From Xylocopa sonorina (taxonomy: Eukaryota > Arthropoda > Insecta > Hymenoptera > Apidae): a stretch of DNA of 64,000 bases. This document shows positions 1 to 8,694 of the stretch, piece after piece; positions within the stretch are counted from its first letter, which is position 1, and every line of letters starts with the position of its first letter. Below the pieces are notes generated by a model. The model did not search any database. It was not told the origin of the DNA and saw only the letters and a list, made by a program, of their open reading frames with translations. The stretch spans positions 2,356,001 to 2,420,000 of the forward strand of contig NW_027490098.1 of NCBI RefSeq assembly GCF_050948175.1, written 5' to 3'. A program made the position numbers and the translations under genes.

Positions 1-80
1 GCCGGGAACGGGTAATGCAGCAACACCACGCGCTCACTATTACTATTTGTACTATCGTTTTTGCTGCTATTACCCGCCAT
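1..80 (-). CDS. Retrotransposon polyprotein, copy 0, N-terminal fragment (cut by window edge)
   Basis: The ATG at 78-80 matches the start of the complete copies (MAG followed by a Ser/Asn-rich leader). Only 26 codons are present before the left edge of the window. The visible leader ends in VVLLHYPFP, which is the type II leader also seen in copies 4, 5 and 6, although the Ser/Asn stretch before it (NSSKNDSTNSNS) is unique to this copy. The zinc fingers and everything after them lie outside the window, so nothing can be said about whether this copy is intact. Confidence 0.8.
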   Translation of the reverse strand, partial: MAGNSSKNDSTNSNSERVVLLHYPFP

Positions 81-1110
81 CGTTACGATAGTGTCGCAAC
101 GCAACACACGGCTCGTCTCAATAAAATTATGAGTTAAAATAATAAAACAATACGCTCACCGGAGCAAACACAGACGGTTAACGGTCGATCGAGACGAACA
201 CGTAAGACAAGGGACAATAATAAATAAGTATATACACTAGAGAAGACAAGGGACAACGCGAACGCGAACGCGATTAAATAAATATCTTAATACGGATTAA
301 CGGCGAAACGGAATCTAATAGAATAAAATAAAATAAAATAAAATAATATAAAACAATTCCGCTGTGCCCGGTGGACACAGCCCCGCACGAACGAACCGTG
401 CTTCGCGTACGTGACCAGCAACCGCGACGGTTTAACTTTCCACGACACTCCACACGGCCTGGAAAACTCCGGACCGCGACGTATCGAGTTACACGGGGTG
501 TAAAGGGCCTCCGTGTACCCCGATCTCTTAATTAAAGCAAATAAATCGGTGAATTTAATTAATCTAGAGCTGCTATTACGCAGCGACGACCCGTAAAATC
601 GAGCAAAAAACTCGAATTACGGGCGTACGTGCAAAGTCTAACACCCAAAACACGGAGAGGTCGAATTCAAAACCAACGGCTATAAGTGTAAAGTTTACAC
701 TTATAACCGGGTATAAGGTCGAACAAACCGAATCTACTCGGATTCAAACTCCTCGGAGGTCGAAATGGTCGACCTAGGAGGAGGGACGTCACGTATGGAC
801 GTCTAACGTCTACCCGATGCGTTCAACACCACCGCCTCGGGAGCACTTTAAACTAACTACGCGAAATGGGACCTCCACCGATATTCCAAGTGCTAGACTT
901 ACCAAGTCCGAAGTCCACCAGCAAGCCGAACGCACTGAACACTGCACCACTCACGGACACAGCACGCGCGACGCGGATGAAAACGCGACACTCCGGTGAG
1001 CGAGTCGGAAAAACACAGATTAAATAAATACTTAAGCTACTGATGGGAAAGACCAAGTGTGTGGGTTTATTGGTTTAAAAGAATATATCTGATCTTTGGA
1101 AACTCTTATT
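81..1110 (-). promoter_or_regulatory. Leader / inter-unit spacer upstream of copy 0
   Basis: This 1,030-bp noncoding stretch lies between the U2 fragment and the start codon of copy 0. It holds a perfect 31-bp palindrome at 678-708, a hairpin at 362-380 (8-bp stem, 3-nt loop on the element strand), an imperfect hairpin near 593-626, a GCGAAC repeat near 258-276 and a (TAAAA)n tract near 318-347. The snRNA-type 3' box that belongs to the neighbouring U2 fragment sits at 1088-1103. The remainder probably serves as 5' UTR and possibly promoter; this is inferred from position only. The small reading frames in it are not supported. Confidence 0.6.
1088..1103 (-). promoter_or_regulatory. snRNA 3' box downstream of U2 fragment
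   Basis: On the minus strand the sequence GTTTCCAAAGATCAGA follows the U2 fragment after 7 nt. It fits the metazoan snRNA 3'-box consensus GTTTN(0-3)AAARNNAGA with one extra base. This element normally directs 3'-end formation of Pol II snRNAs. The same version stands beside the U2 fragments at 8695 and 61170 (in the latter the last A is followed by the poly-T tract); the others have the variant CTTTTCCAAGAATCAG or a mix of both. It shows that true U2 3' flank, not only the RNA sequence, is included in the repeat unit. Confidence 0.6.
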
Positions 1111-1256
1111 GAGCCGGTCCCAGAGGCACTGCAATACTGGGTCGACTCGCGGCGGAGGTGGAGCAAGCCCCAGCGGTCCGCCTTTTTCCAAAAATCAGGT
1201 TAATATTCTGACTCCTAATGAGGAGTGTATCAGATATTAAGCTGATAAGAACAGAT
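1111..1256 (-). pseudogene. U2 snRNA gene, 3' fragment (about nt 38 to 3' end)
   Basis: Read on the minus strand this block begins ATCTGTTCTTATCAGC, which is U2 from about nt 38. Stem-loop IIa, a perfect IIb stem (ACTCCT/AGGAGT), the Sm site ATTTTTGG, stem-loop III (GGCGGA/TCCGCC outer stem with the conserved GCTTGCTCC tip) and stem-loop IV (CCCAG/CTGGG around TATTGCAGTGCC, the U2B'' loop) follow in order. Stem-loop I and the branch-point-recognition GTAGTA are missing, so it cannot act in splicing. It directly follows the 3' end of copy 1. The tip of loop III (GGGGCTTGCTCCACCTC) resembles arthropod U2. Confidence 0.92.
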
Positions 1257-2320
1257 AAGACGTTTATTTTAGCAATTAATGTTCCCCCGGGGCCGAAGCC
1301 CCAGGGGTATACACTTGTATACAGGATCATTCGTGTTGTTTCCGCACAAATTCAATCATAAAGTAGAAATATATTACATAGGGTAGTGCTGTGGGACAAG
1401 TCCCTAAAGCGTCCATTGTCAATATAACAGATTTACAGTAGAGTGAACTTTGCAACGTTCAATAAATTATTATAACATATCAATAACAGCGTGACACAAG
1501 GCACGGTTTAGCAATTAGCTTTTCGATAGAGTATCAATATAATAACATAAATATAAAGTATAAACCATAAAGAAAGGTATATAATTTATGTATAACAAAT
1601 ACATTATCTTTAACATAATATGGCGCGTAGCACGATGGGCTCAGCGAATTGAGAGCGACAATGTGCGGATATACGCCTTACTGTAGTCATCCATGAAGGG
1701 CCGAGAGGTCCCAGCAGCCACCAAGGGGGTCCATATAAGCAACACTTAGTACTCGAGTTGTAGTAAAATAATAATGAAACTATTGAATAGGCAAATAAAT
1801 AAATATAGTACGATAGAATAGGCAAGATAATACAGTCAGACCAAGTAAAATACTAAAGTACTATATAGTATGGCACAGTCAGGTGGGCGCATAAAGAAAT
1901 ATAGAACTAATATCAATAATAAAAATAATAAGAAGAGGGCATTGAAAGGCGAAATGAGAAAGGATACGTTATGGTACGATGAAACAATCCACGATAGAGT
2001 AGGTAAAATAAGAATAGAGTAAGTCAGGAGAATAAAATACGTTAATAAGTAAATCAGTAAATAAAATAAAATAAAATGAGATAAAATCCAATGAGGTAAA
2101 ATAAACTAAATCCGATACCATAAAATAAGGTAAGTTGAGTAAAATAAGTTAGGCTGGATCAGTTTAATTCTCATTTCGCGTGGAGGCGATGGAAGCGCAG
2201 ACCAGACAGGCCAAACAAAACAAATAAAATAAATTAAAATAAAATACTTTACGATAAAGCAAATGAGAGCTTACTACAGACCCCCGCGGCTAGTCCTCTC
2301 CGCCCGCAGATGTGGAGGCA
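1257..2320 (-). other. 3' UTR of copy 1 (class A, 1,064 bp)
   Basis: AT-rich noncoding sequence runs from the TAG stop at 2321-2323 to the U2 junction at 1256/1257. It is rich in AAATA/TAAAA-like runs between about 1990 and 2250. An 8-mer GTGGAGGC (plus strand) occurs at 2180-2187 and again at 2312-2319 beside the stop, as a short direct repeat. An AATAAA on the element strand lies at 1263-1268, six nt before the junction. Only copy 9 has a related 3' UTR. No gene was recognised here; the reading frames are short and composition-driven. Confidence 0.75.
1284..1307 (-). other. 3'-terminal RNA hairpin, copy 1
   Basis: A 10-bp stem closes a C(UUCG)G tetraloop on the minus-strand RNA, with one G.U wobble in the stem. 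It ends 27 nt before the U2 junction. Such a terminal structure is a natural candidate for recognition of the element RNA by its reverse transcriptase; that role is inferred. Confidence 0.75.
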
Positions 2321-5300
2321 CTAAGGATCCGCAGGCGACACCACCCCAGGGACGCGGGCGCCTCCACTGCTCCCGCTCAGCGCCGCCGATGTCGACCCCG
2401 CCTCGGACGTACCCCGTGGAGCCCGGTACTGACGCACCCCGGATACGTGCTCCACGTAAATATCCCTGGACCAAGCTATTGTCTCGGATATCATGAGACG
2501 CCTCATCAGCGCTGCATAACGCTGAGAGACGCGCAGCAGGTCCAGGACAAACTCGTTCCCCGGGTCCCACGCGCCCAGGGCGCCGACGACGAACGCATCT
2601 ACGTGGACTCGGTAGCCGCGCCTCCGCAATGATTCGGCGAGGGGTTGATACTTGCGTATCTTCCCCATCCTCGCCTCCTCAATTGCCTCGAGAGTGTTCT
2701 CGAAAGGCACGGCCACGTCGACCACGACGATGTTTTTCGACAGCCCGTGCTCCACGACGATGTCGGGACGCAGGGCTGCCAGCTCGCCGTCGACCCCCGG
2801 GACGCGCTTGTTGACCCGGAGCTCACCTGGCAGACGGACAGCCGTCACGAGCCTACGAACGAGGTTGTCATGCCGCAGCTGCCGGGCAGCGGAGTGAGGA
2901 CCGCAGTGGGAGAGCACGTGGGGAAGGCCCTCGAACTCATGCCCGCAACGCCGGCAACGCTTGTCACCGGTCCCCCACCGACGTGCTCCATTTAGCGGCA
3001 ACACGTCGAGGCGGGCCCGGTGAACGAAGCGCCAATCAGCGAAGCGGACAAACCCCCCGGTGCGCAGAAAGTGGTTACTGACCGCGCAACGGGAGGTCGC
3101 GTCGAAAACCTTCCCCTGGTCAGGCTTCCGAAGAAGCCTTTCCAGGTAGCACTCTCCCACTGCTGCCCTCAGCCTCCGCGTGACTTGGCCCTTGGCAGCA
3201 GGCGGCACAACAACGCTACGCCCATTCCGGGAGCGGCACACAACCGAGAGCTCTTCACGGACCTCGTCCCATCTCCAACTAAATCCAAGCCGCGCACATG
3301 AACGAATTCCGACGTTCCTTACTCGCGACCAGAACGAAGCTCGGCCCGCCGATGGCCTCGCCATCTCGCCCGACAAAGAGCCGGAGAGATAGTCGGCAAG
3401 GCCCCTGCTCCCAAGGGTCCGACCGGCCTTCTCCCGCACGGCGTCACACAGCGCTGACCTGGCCAAGTCCGCAACGACCGGATCGCTCGCGTTCAATAAC
3501 CTGAACGCGTGCGACACGGTCGCCACGTCGGCCAGATCCACCAGCGGGAGAAGGCCGCACCCACCCCAAGCGGGGGGGATATAGACCAGCTCCGCACTGG
3601 CACGCTGCGGGAGGTGCAACCACCTCTTTACCGTGCGTTTGATGACCCTGTCGGCATCGGCTAAAGCGGTTCTTCGCACGTGGCCTCCCCTGAACGCGAA
3701 ATCGAGGCGTGGCAACAGGAATGTCGCCACGGTCTCGATTTTTTGCCAGGGGGCGAGCAGGGAATCGTCGACCGCGCGAAGATCTACTAGTAAGGCTTGG
3801 ATCGTCGGATACGGGGTTTGGTCGATCCGAACCCCGGTCGGCACTCCCAGATGCTCGTAACTCTGCCCCTCCGACAGGGCAGGAACGAGTCCCCCGACTA
3901 GACGGAACTCGGTGCTAGCGACTCTCCCGTCCCCTCTGATGTGCAGGGTTGCACACTTCGAGGGGTTGAAGGAGAGCCCCAGCTGCCGAGCCGTCCCCTC
4001 TGCTGCTTGCAACAGCCTTCCCATTCCGCCGACGGATGACGCGACGAGTGCCACGTCGTCTGCGTACGCCAGGGCTGTCACCTTATGCCCTCTCACACTC
4101 AGACCCTCCACCGAGTCCACGGCCCCGCGAACCATGGCCTCAATGGAAAGGTCGAATAGGATCGGGCTAAGTGGGCAGCCCTGCCTCACCCCCGACTTCA
4201 TGGGGATCCAGGGCGTGTACCCTTCAGCGGTACGGACCCGCGTCGCCACGCCGTCGTAAAGGCTGGCGACGATGTTGATAAGCGGCCGGGGAGCGCCGGC
4301 GCCGGCCAGCGAATCGATGATGGTGGCGTGGGGAACCGAACCGAAAGCGTTGGCCAGATCCAACCACGCCACCACCACCTCCCTACGCTGCTTACGAGCG
4401 GCAGCCATGGCCTGCTGAAGCACAAAGTTGTGCTCCAGACAGCCTTCGAAGGGCAAGAAGCCCTTCTGTGCTTGGCTGAGCCGCTTGTTGACTACGGCCC
4501 AACGAGTGAGCCGATCGGCGACGACCGCCGCGAAGAGCTTGGGGGTGACATCACCCAGGGCGATAGGCCTCCAATTCGATAGGTCCTCGCGATCACCCTT
4601 CTTGAAAAGGAGGACGGTGTTGGACTGCTTCCAGCGCCCCGGAATCTTCTCCATGCGGCGGCAGGTGTTGAATACCGCCGTAAGGAGGACCGCTCCTGGG
4701 TCCCCCCTCCGTAGGTCACCATAGGTCAGACCGTCGGGTCCAGCGGAAGAAGCAAGCTTCATCCGCTTTAGCCGACGGCTGACCTCGGCTTCCGTGAAGG
4801 GGGAAACCAGGGCATCGTTCGACTCAGTGGTCGGGTCCTCCCCATAGAGAGAGGGAAGGCTACCAGGGCGGGCTCGGAGCGAGTAAACGTTCGTAAAGTG
4901 CTCCTGGACCCGTTCCAGGGGCACACTGCAATGGGGAGATTCTCCGGCGAGAATCTCCCGCACCGCGCGCTTCCGATCCGCCCTGAAAAGACGTTGGATT
5001 CGGGTAGCCTCCCCTACGCGATCCGGGACGCTGGGAGGGCCATCGCTCACCATCGAATTGGCCACATCGCCCCGACGCCCCTCACTCTCCGCGACCGGCC
5101 GGCGCCGACCGGCCCCCCCGTTGGAGGCGGCACTCCGTGCGCCAGCCCCGGGTCCCGCGGCCCTCCGCCCCTGAAAGTACTCGTCCACCTTCGTGGCGAG
5201 CGCCTCCAGTTGCTCGGGTGTTCCCACCCCCTCCGCGAAGGCCACTAACCGCGCCCTTGCGGCAACGTCCACCTCCCGGCGTCCCCTAGATCGGGGTCTA

Positions 5301-7663
5301 CCGGTTGGTGGCGCGCCGGACGCAGCGTCGCGACCTCCACCTCGGGGATGGGGCACCCTGGATTGCCGCGGGGCCCGAGGCTGAGACGCCCCGCCTACCC
5401 GCTCGCAAGCAGCCGGGAGGCCCGATGTCGCTGTCCCGCGCCGCCGCCCCACGGTCGCTGCAGGTGCACGACCGCCTCTGGTACCCGCACGATACCCACG
5501 TGTCACACTCACCGGGTGGCTTTCCCGAATGCTCGACGGGGCCGTCCTCACCGGAGCCTCCACGACGACGCTGCCCCGGGATGATGACGCGGGCGGGTCC
5601 CGCGCGCCTCCACACCTGCACACACAAACACACCCCCGGTTTCGCCCGGGGGAGTCAATAAAATTGTCATTATTGACCGGACTAGTTGCCCGGTCGGTCA
5701 ACGAATAAAATCTATTACTAGACAATAAATTATCTAAGTTGAGGCCCCCTTCCTCTTCCCTGGGGAGCCTCGGTGACCTTCGGGTGGAGGTAACCGGAGC
5801 CTCCACCCGCGGGGACGGCTGCCTTGGGGCCTCCTCTTCCCCCGACGAATCCGTGGTGGAGGTAATGGTGCGGTCCACCCACCGCCTTCTCGCCGCTCCT
5901 GGTGTTGCTCCAGACCGTCCCCTCGCGGCGCTCGTGTTGCTCCTGTTGTTATTGCTGCTGCTGGAGCTGCTACTGCTACTACTGCTGCTGCTGCCGCTGC
6001 TTCCCAGGCAGCGGCGCCTCCGTCTCGTCCGGGCCGGTCCCTCCTTGGGAACGGCCGCCGGCGCTCTCTCGTCGTCCGACGATGACGACGATGACTCATG
6101 GATGGTGGGGAGGGGCCTGGGCGAAGGTAGGGACCTCCTCTTCTCGGTCCCTTCCCCACGCGCCTCCACCCGAAGGGACACCCCGGTGGTCTGGGTGTCC
6201 CCTCTGCCCCCCGGAGGGGACAGGCGTCCCCGAATGGGCCTCTTCGCGGACGACCCGGGCGGGAGGGACGTCGCCCGAGTCGTCCTGGCTGGCGGGGTGG
6301 AGGCGCGGCCCGTGGCTGGCGGCGTCCGCGCCGCGACGGCGACCGCCGTAGGTGTTGTGACGGCCGCCGTCATTATAGGCGAGCCACGGACCGATGTCGT
6401 CACCGTGGTTGTTGTAAGGGTGGCCGGAGCGCTGCAGGGCGTAGGTGGGGGGCCCTGCAGTGGTGGTGTCGCTGGGGGGGCGCTGGAGGTGGTGGACGCG
6501 CCCCCCATCCTCTTCGCTGCCGCCCGCGTTATCCTGGGCAACGCGGGCGGGAGAGACGTCGCTCTTGTACTCCTTGACACCACCGCCGCTCCAGCCACGG
6601 CGGACGGGCTGCCCCGGGTGACCTCCGCGAAGGTGGTTGTGGGGGTCACCCTCCTTGCCGGTAGAATGCGTCGGGGCGGGTCGGGTTGGGGAGGCTCGGT
6701 CGACGCCCGCCTCTTCCTCCCAGCTGCTGCGGGCGCCGCCGGGCTCTTCTTCCCCCTTGCGGGGGCAGGGGGCGTGGTGGTAGAGCCCCCTGAAATCCTC
6801 CCCTTGGGCCCCGACCCGCTGCTGGTCCTGGTGGAGTTGGGGCTCGCCTCGTCCGCGGAGGAGCGCCGGCTTCGTTGTAAGAACGCCGCGAGGGTGACGG
6901 AGCTTCTCGTCGCGGCGCTGCTCCCCACCACCGTCGTTGTCGTGGTCGTTATTGCTGTGGTGGTGGAGTTCCTTGTAGTCCTTGTTATCCCGGCGGTGGG
7001 TGGACGAGTTCCTCGCCGGGGTTGCGTGGTGGTAATGCTCCTCGTTGACTTAGTGGAGGAGGCCCCTCTCGATGTCGTCTTGGCTGCAGTGGAGGCAGCC
7101 GTCCCCGATACTCTAGAAACAGCAATTCGAGTGTTGGCTGTTATTGTTGGTGTTGTCGTTGTTGTTGTTGTTATTGTCTTTGTTGTTGTGGAGGCACAGG
7201 TCGTCGTGCCCCCACAGGTCACCGGGGACGCCCCCAGAGGGGGAAAAGAGGCCTCGTTCTCGGTGGAGAACACCTCCACCGCGTCAACGGGTCGCGACTC
7301 GGCAACGCTATCGCCGGGCGTTGCGCGGGCGGCACTCCCTGCAAGGGAGTTGTGTCTAACGGAGACACACGGACCCCCGGTGGCTGGATGACGGACCTGG
7401 TGGTGCGCCTTCACCTTCTTTAGCGCATAAGCGCTATCGTCGGCGAAGCCGCACTCAGCGCAGGTCCACCTTTTAATCGCACCGGGGTGATGTAATTTTA
7501 GGTGTTTAAATAAATCCGTGTGTCTCAGATAGACACACGCTCCCTTTCTGCACACCGTTCTGCCTACAAAGCAGAAGGGGCAGGGAAATTCGGCAGGGAA
7601 CGGGTACAGCAATTTCACCACGCACTCACTGTTGCTCGAATTACCATTGCTTGTGCCCGCCAT
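2321..7663 (-). CDS. Non-LTR retrotransposon polyprotein (zinc fingers, RT, CCHC, RLE), copy 1
   Basis: The 1,780-residue product would bind U2 DNA, nick it and copy element RNA into it by target-primed reverse transcription. Visible parts: finger 1 (C28, C31, H54, H58/59), finger 2 (C68, C71, H87/88, H92), a basic low-complexity linker at about 130-700 with a Thr tract near 154-194 and a Ser tract near 557-580, the pre-RT block IQRLF...HFTNVY, RT from about 945 (GPDG 975-978, YADD 1200-1203), a LPLNGARRWG block like the HINALP region of R2 proteins, CCHC (C1570, C1573, H1582, C1587) and RLE (PD 1633-1634, D1649). The ATG at 7663 has A at -3 and G at +4; the frame is open 8 codons further up but only from a TTG. 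R2 proteins are about 1,000-1,300 residues, so the linker is unusually long. Its C-terminal variants (LVRRLVTAVRLPGEL, ARMGKIRKY) are shared only with copy 8. Confidence 0.95.
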   Translation of the reverse strand: MAGTSNGNSSNSECVVKLLYPFPAEFPCPFCFVGRTVCRKGACVYLRHTDLFKHLKLHHPGAIKRWTCAECGFADDSAYALKKVKAHHQVRHPATGGPCVSVRHNSLAGSAARATPGDSVAESRPVDAVEVFSTENEASFPPLGASPVTCGGTTTCASTTTKTITTTTTTTPTITANTRIAVSRVSGTAASTAAKTTSRGASSTKSTRSITTTQPRRGTRPPTAGITRTTRNSTTTAITTTTTTVVGSSAATRSSVTLAAFLQRSRRSSADEASPNSTRTSSGSGPKGRISGGSTTTPPAPARGKKSPAAPAAAGRKRRASTEPPQPDPPRRILPARRVTPTTTFAEVTRGSPSAVAGAAVVSRSTRATSLPPALPRITRAAAKRMGGASTTSSAPPATPPLQGPPPTPCSAPATLTTTTVTTSVRGSPIMTAAVTTPTAVAVAARTPPATGRASTPPARTTRATSLPPGSSAKRPIRGRLSPPGGRGDTQTTGVSLRVEARGEGTEKRRSLPSPRPLPTIHESSSSSSDDERAPAAVPKEGPARTRRRRRCLGSSGSSSSSSSSSSSSSNNNRSNTSAARGRSGATPGAARRRWVDRTITSTTDSSGEEEAPRQPSPRVEAPVTSTRRSPRLPREEEGGLNLDNLLSSNRFYSLTDRATSPVNNDNFIDSPGRNRGCVCVCRCGGARDPPASSSRGSVVVEAPVRTAPSSIRESHPVSVTRGYRAGTRGGRAPAATVGRRRGTATSGLPAACERVGGASQPRAPRQSRVPHPRGGGRDAASGAPPTGRPRSRGRREVDVAARARLVAFAEGVGTPEQLEALATKVDEYFQGRRAAGPGAGARSAASNGGAGRRRPVAESEGRRGDVANSMVSDGPPSVPDRVGEATRIQRLFRADRKRAVREILAGESPHCSVPLERVQEHFTNVYSLRARPGSLPSLYGEDPTTESNDALVSPFTEAEVSRRLKRMKLASSAGPDGLTYGDLRRGDPGAVLLTAVFNTCRRMEKIPGRWKQSNTVLLFKKGDREDLSNWRPIALGDVTPKLFAAVVADRLTRWAVVNKRLSQAQKGFLPFEGCLEHNFVLQQAMAAARKQRREVVVAWLDLANAFGSVPHATIIDSLAGAGAPRPLINIVASLYDGVATRVRTAEGYTPWIPMKSGVRQGCPLSPILFDLSIEAMVRGAVDSVEGLSVRGHKVTALAYADDVALVASSVGGMGRLLQAAEGTARQLGLSFNPSKCATLHIRGDGRVASTEFRLVGGLVPALSEGQSYEHLGVPTGVRIDQTPYPTIQALLVDLRAVDDSLLAPWQKIETVATFLLPRLDFAFRGGHVRRTALADADRVIKRTVKRWLHLPQRASAELVYIPPAWGGCGLLPLVDLADVATVSHAFRLLNASDPVVADLARSALCDAVREKAGRTLGSRGLADYLSGSLSGEMARPSAGRASFWSRVRNVGIRSCARLGFSWRWDEVREELSVVCRSRNGRSVVVPPAAKGQVTRRLRAAVGECYLERLLRKPDQGKVFDATSRCAVSNHFLRTGGFVRFADWRFVHRARLDVLPLNGARRWGTGDKRCRRCGHEFEGLPHVLSHCGPHSAARQLRHDNLVRRLVTAVRLPGELRVNKRVPGVDGELAALRPDIVVEHGLSKNIVVVDVAVPFENTLEAIEEARMGKIRKYQPLAESLRRRGYRVHVDAFVVGALGAWDPGNEFVLDLLRVSQRYAALMRRLMISETIAWSRDIYVEHVSGVRQYRAPRGTSEAGSTSAALSGSSGGARVPGVVSPADP
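5650..5735. other. AT-rich island with inverted repeat inside the ORF
   Basis: Within the GC-rich linker coding region lies a short AT-rich stretch containing an inverted repeat (TTGACCGG ... CCGGTCGGTCAA on the plus strand). It encodes the conserved peptide LTDRA-SPV-DNF-DSPGRNRG followed by a CVCVCRC cysteine cluster. The same island recurs at the same place in all eight complete copies with small changes. It may be a conserved peptide module or an RNA structure; the sequence alone does not decide. Confidence 0.5.
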
Positions 7664-8694
7664 CGTTACGATAGTGTCGCAACGCAAACACTCGGCTCGT
7701 CGAAATAAAATAAATAATCAGAATAATAAAACAAAACGCTCACCGGAGCAAACACAGACGGTATAACGGTCGGAACGGGACGAACACGTAAGACAAGGGA
7801 CAATAATAAATAAGTATATACACTAGAGAAGACAAGGGACAACGCGAACGCGAACGCGAATAAATTAATATATTAATACAGGTTAACGGACGGATGAATC
7901 TAATAAAATAAAGTAAAATAAAATAAAATAAAACAAATCTGCTGTGCCCGGTGGACACAGCCCCGCACGAACGAACCGTGCTTCGCGTACGTGACCAGCA
8001 ACCGCGACGGTTTAACTTTTCACGATACACTCCACACGGCCTGGAAAACTCCGGAAACGCGACGTATCGAGTTACACGGGGTGTAAAGGGCCTCCGTGTA
8101 CCCCGATCTCTTAATTAAAGCAAATAAATCGGTGAATTTAATTAAACTAATTGCTGCTATTACGCAGCGACGACCCGTAAAATCGAGCAAAAAATTCGAT
8201 TTACGGGCGTACGTGCAAAGTCTAACACCCAAAACACGGAGAGGTCGAATTCAAAACCAACGGCTATAAGTGTAAAGTTTACACTTATAACCGGGTACAA
8301 GGACGAACAAACCGAATCTACTCGGATTCAAACTCCTCGGAGGTCGAAATGGTCGACCTAGGAGGAGGGACGTCACGTATGGACGTCTAACGTCTACCCG
8401 ATGCGTTCAACACCACCGCATCGGGAGCACTTTAAACTAATCACGCGAAATGGGACCTCCACCGATATTCCAAGTGCTAGACTTACCAAGTCCGAAGTCC
8501 ACCAGCAAGCCGAACGCACTGAACACTGCACCACTCACGGACACAGCACGCGCGACGCGGATGAAAACGCGACACTCCGGTGAGCGAGTCGGAAAAACAC
8601 AGATTAAATAAATACTTAAGCTACTGATGGGAAAGACCAAGTGTGTGGGTTTATTGGTTTAAAAGAATATATCTGATCTTTGGAAACTCTTATT
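7664..8694 (-). promoter_or_regulatory. Leader / inter-unit spacer upstream of copy 1
   Basis: The palindrome is at 8262-8292, the GCGAAC repeat near 7842-7860 and a (TAAAA)n tract near 7912-7933. The first 110 bp after the U2 fragment are the same version as in the leader of copy 0, including the box GTTTCCAAAGATCAGA. A perfect splice-donor-like GTAAGT on the element strand lies near 8483-8488, as in every leader. No open reading frame here is convincing. Confidence 0.6.

Noticed and set aside
817..1056. Small reading frames of 60-80 codons in the leaders, on both strands
   Set aside because: They differ in frame and length between leader versions (for example 60, 70 and 76 codons on the plus strand) and overlap each other on opposite strands.
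1111..1256. Functional U2 snRNA gene
   Set aside because: Stem-loop I and the branch-point-recognition sequence are absent in all nine fragments and no sense-strand U2 5' end was found in the window.
5739..7391. Long plus-strand reading frames (550-586 codons) opposite the linker region in several copies
   Set aside because: They are antisense to the Thr/Ser-rich triplet-repeat part of the retrotransposon ORF, translate to poly-Val/Leu, and are broken by stops in copies 2, 3 and 8 where the minus-strand ORF stays open.
2321..7663. Ulp1-type protease or AP-endonuclease domain in the polyprotein
   Set aside because: Some NeSL elements carry a cysteine protease and L1/Tx1 elements an AP endonuclease, but I could not find their signature residues; the only nuclease signature is the C-terminal PD...D of an RLE.
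7664..7687. In-frame extension upstream of the chosen ATG (for example 8 codons in copy 1, 30 in copy 7)
   Set aside because: These extensions begin with TTG or GTG. The ATG of MAG has a good eukaryotic start context and is present in all copies.
7826..8488. Possible 5' UTR intron: GTAAGT on the element strand near 8483-8488 and a pyrimidine tract with CTAG near 7826-7830
   Set aside because: The donor is conserved in all leaders, but the acceptor AG is lost in the leaders of copies 4 to 8, so an intron is not supported.
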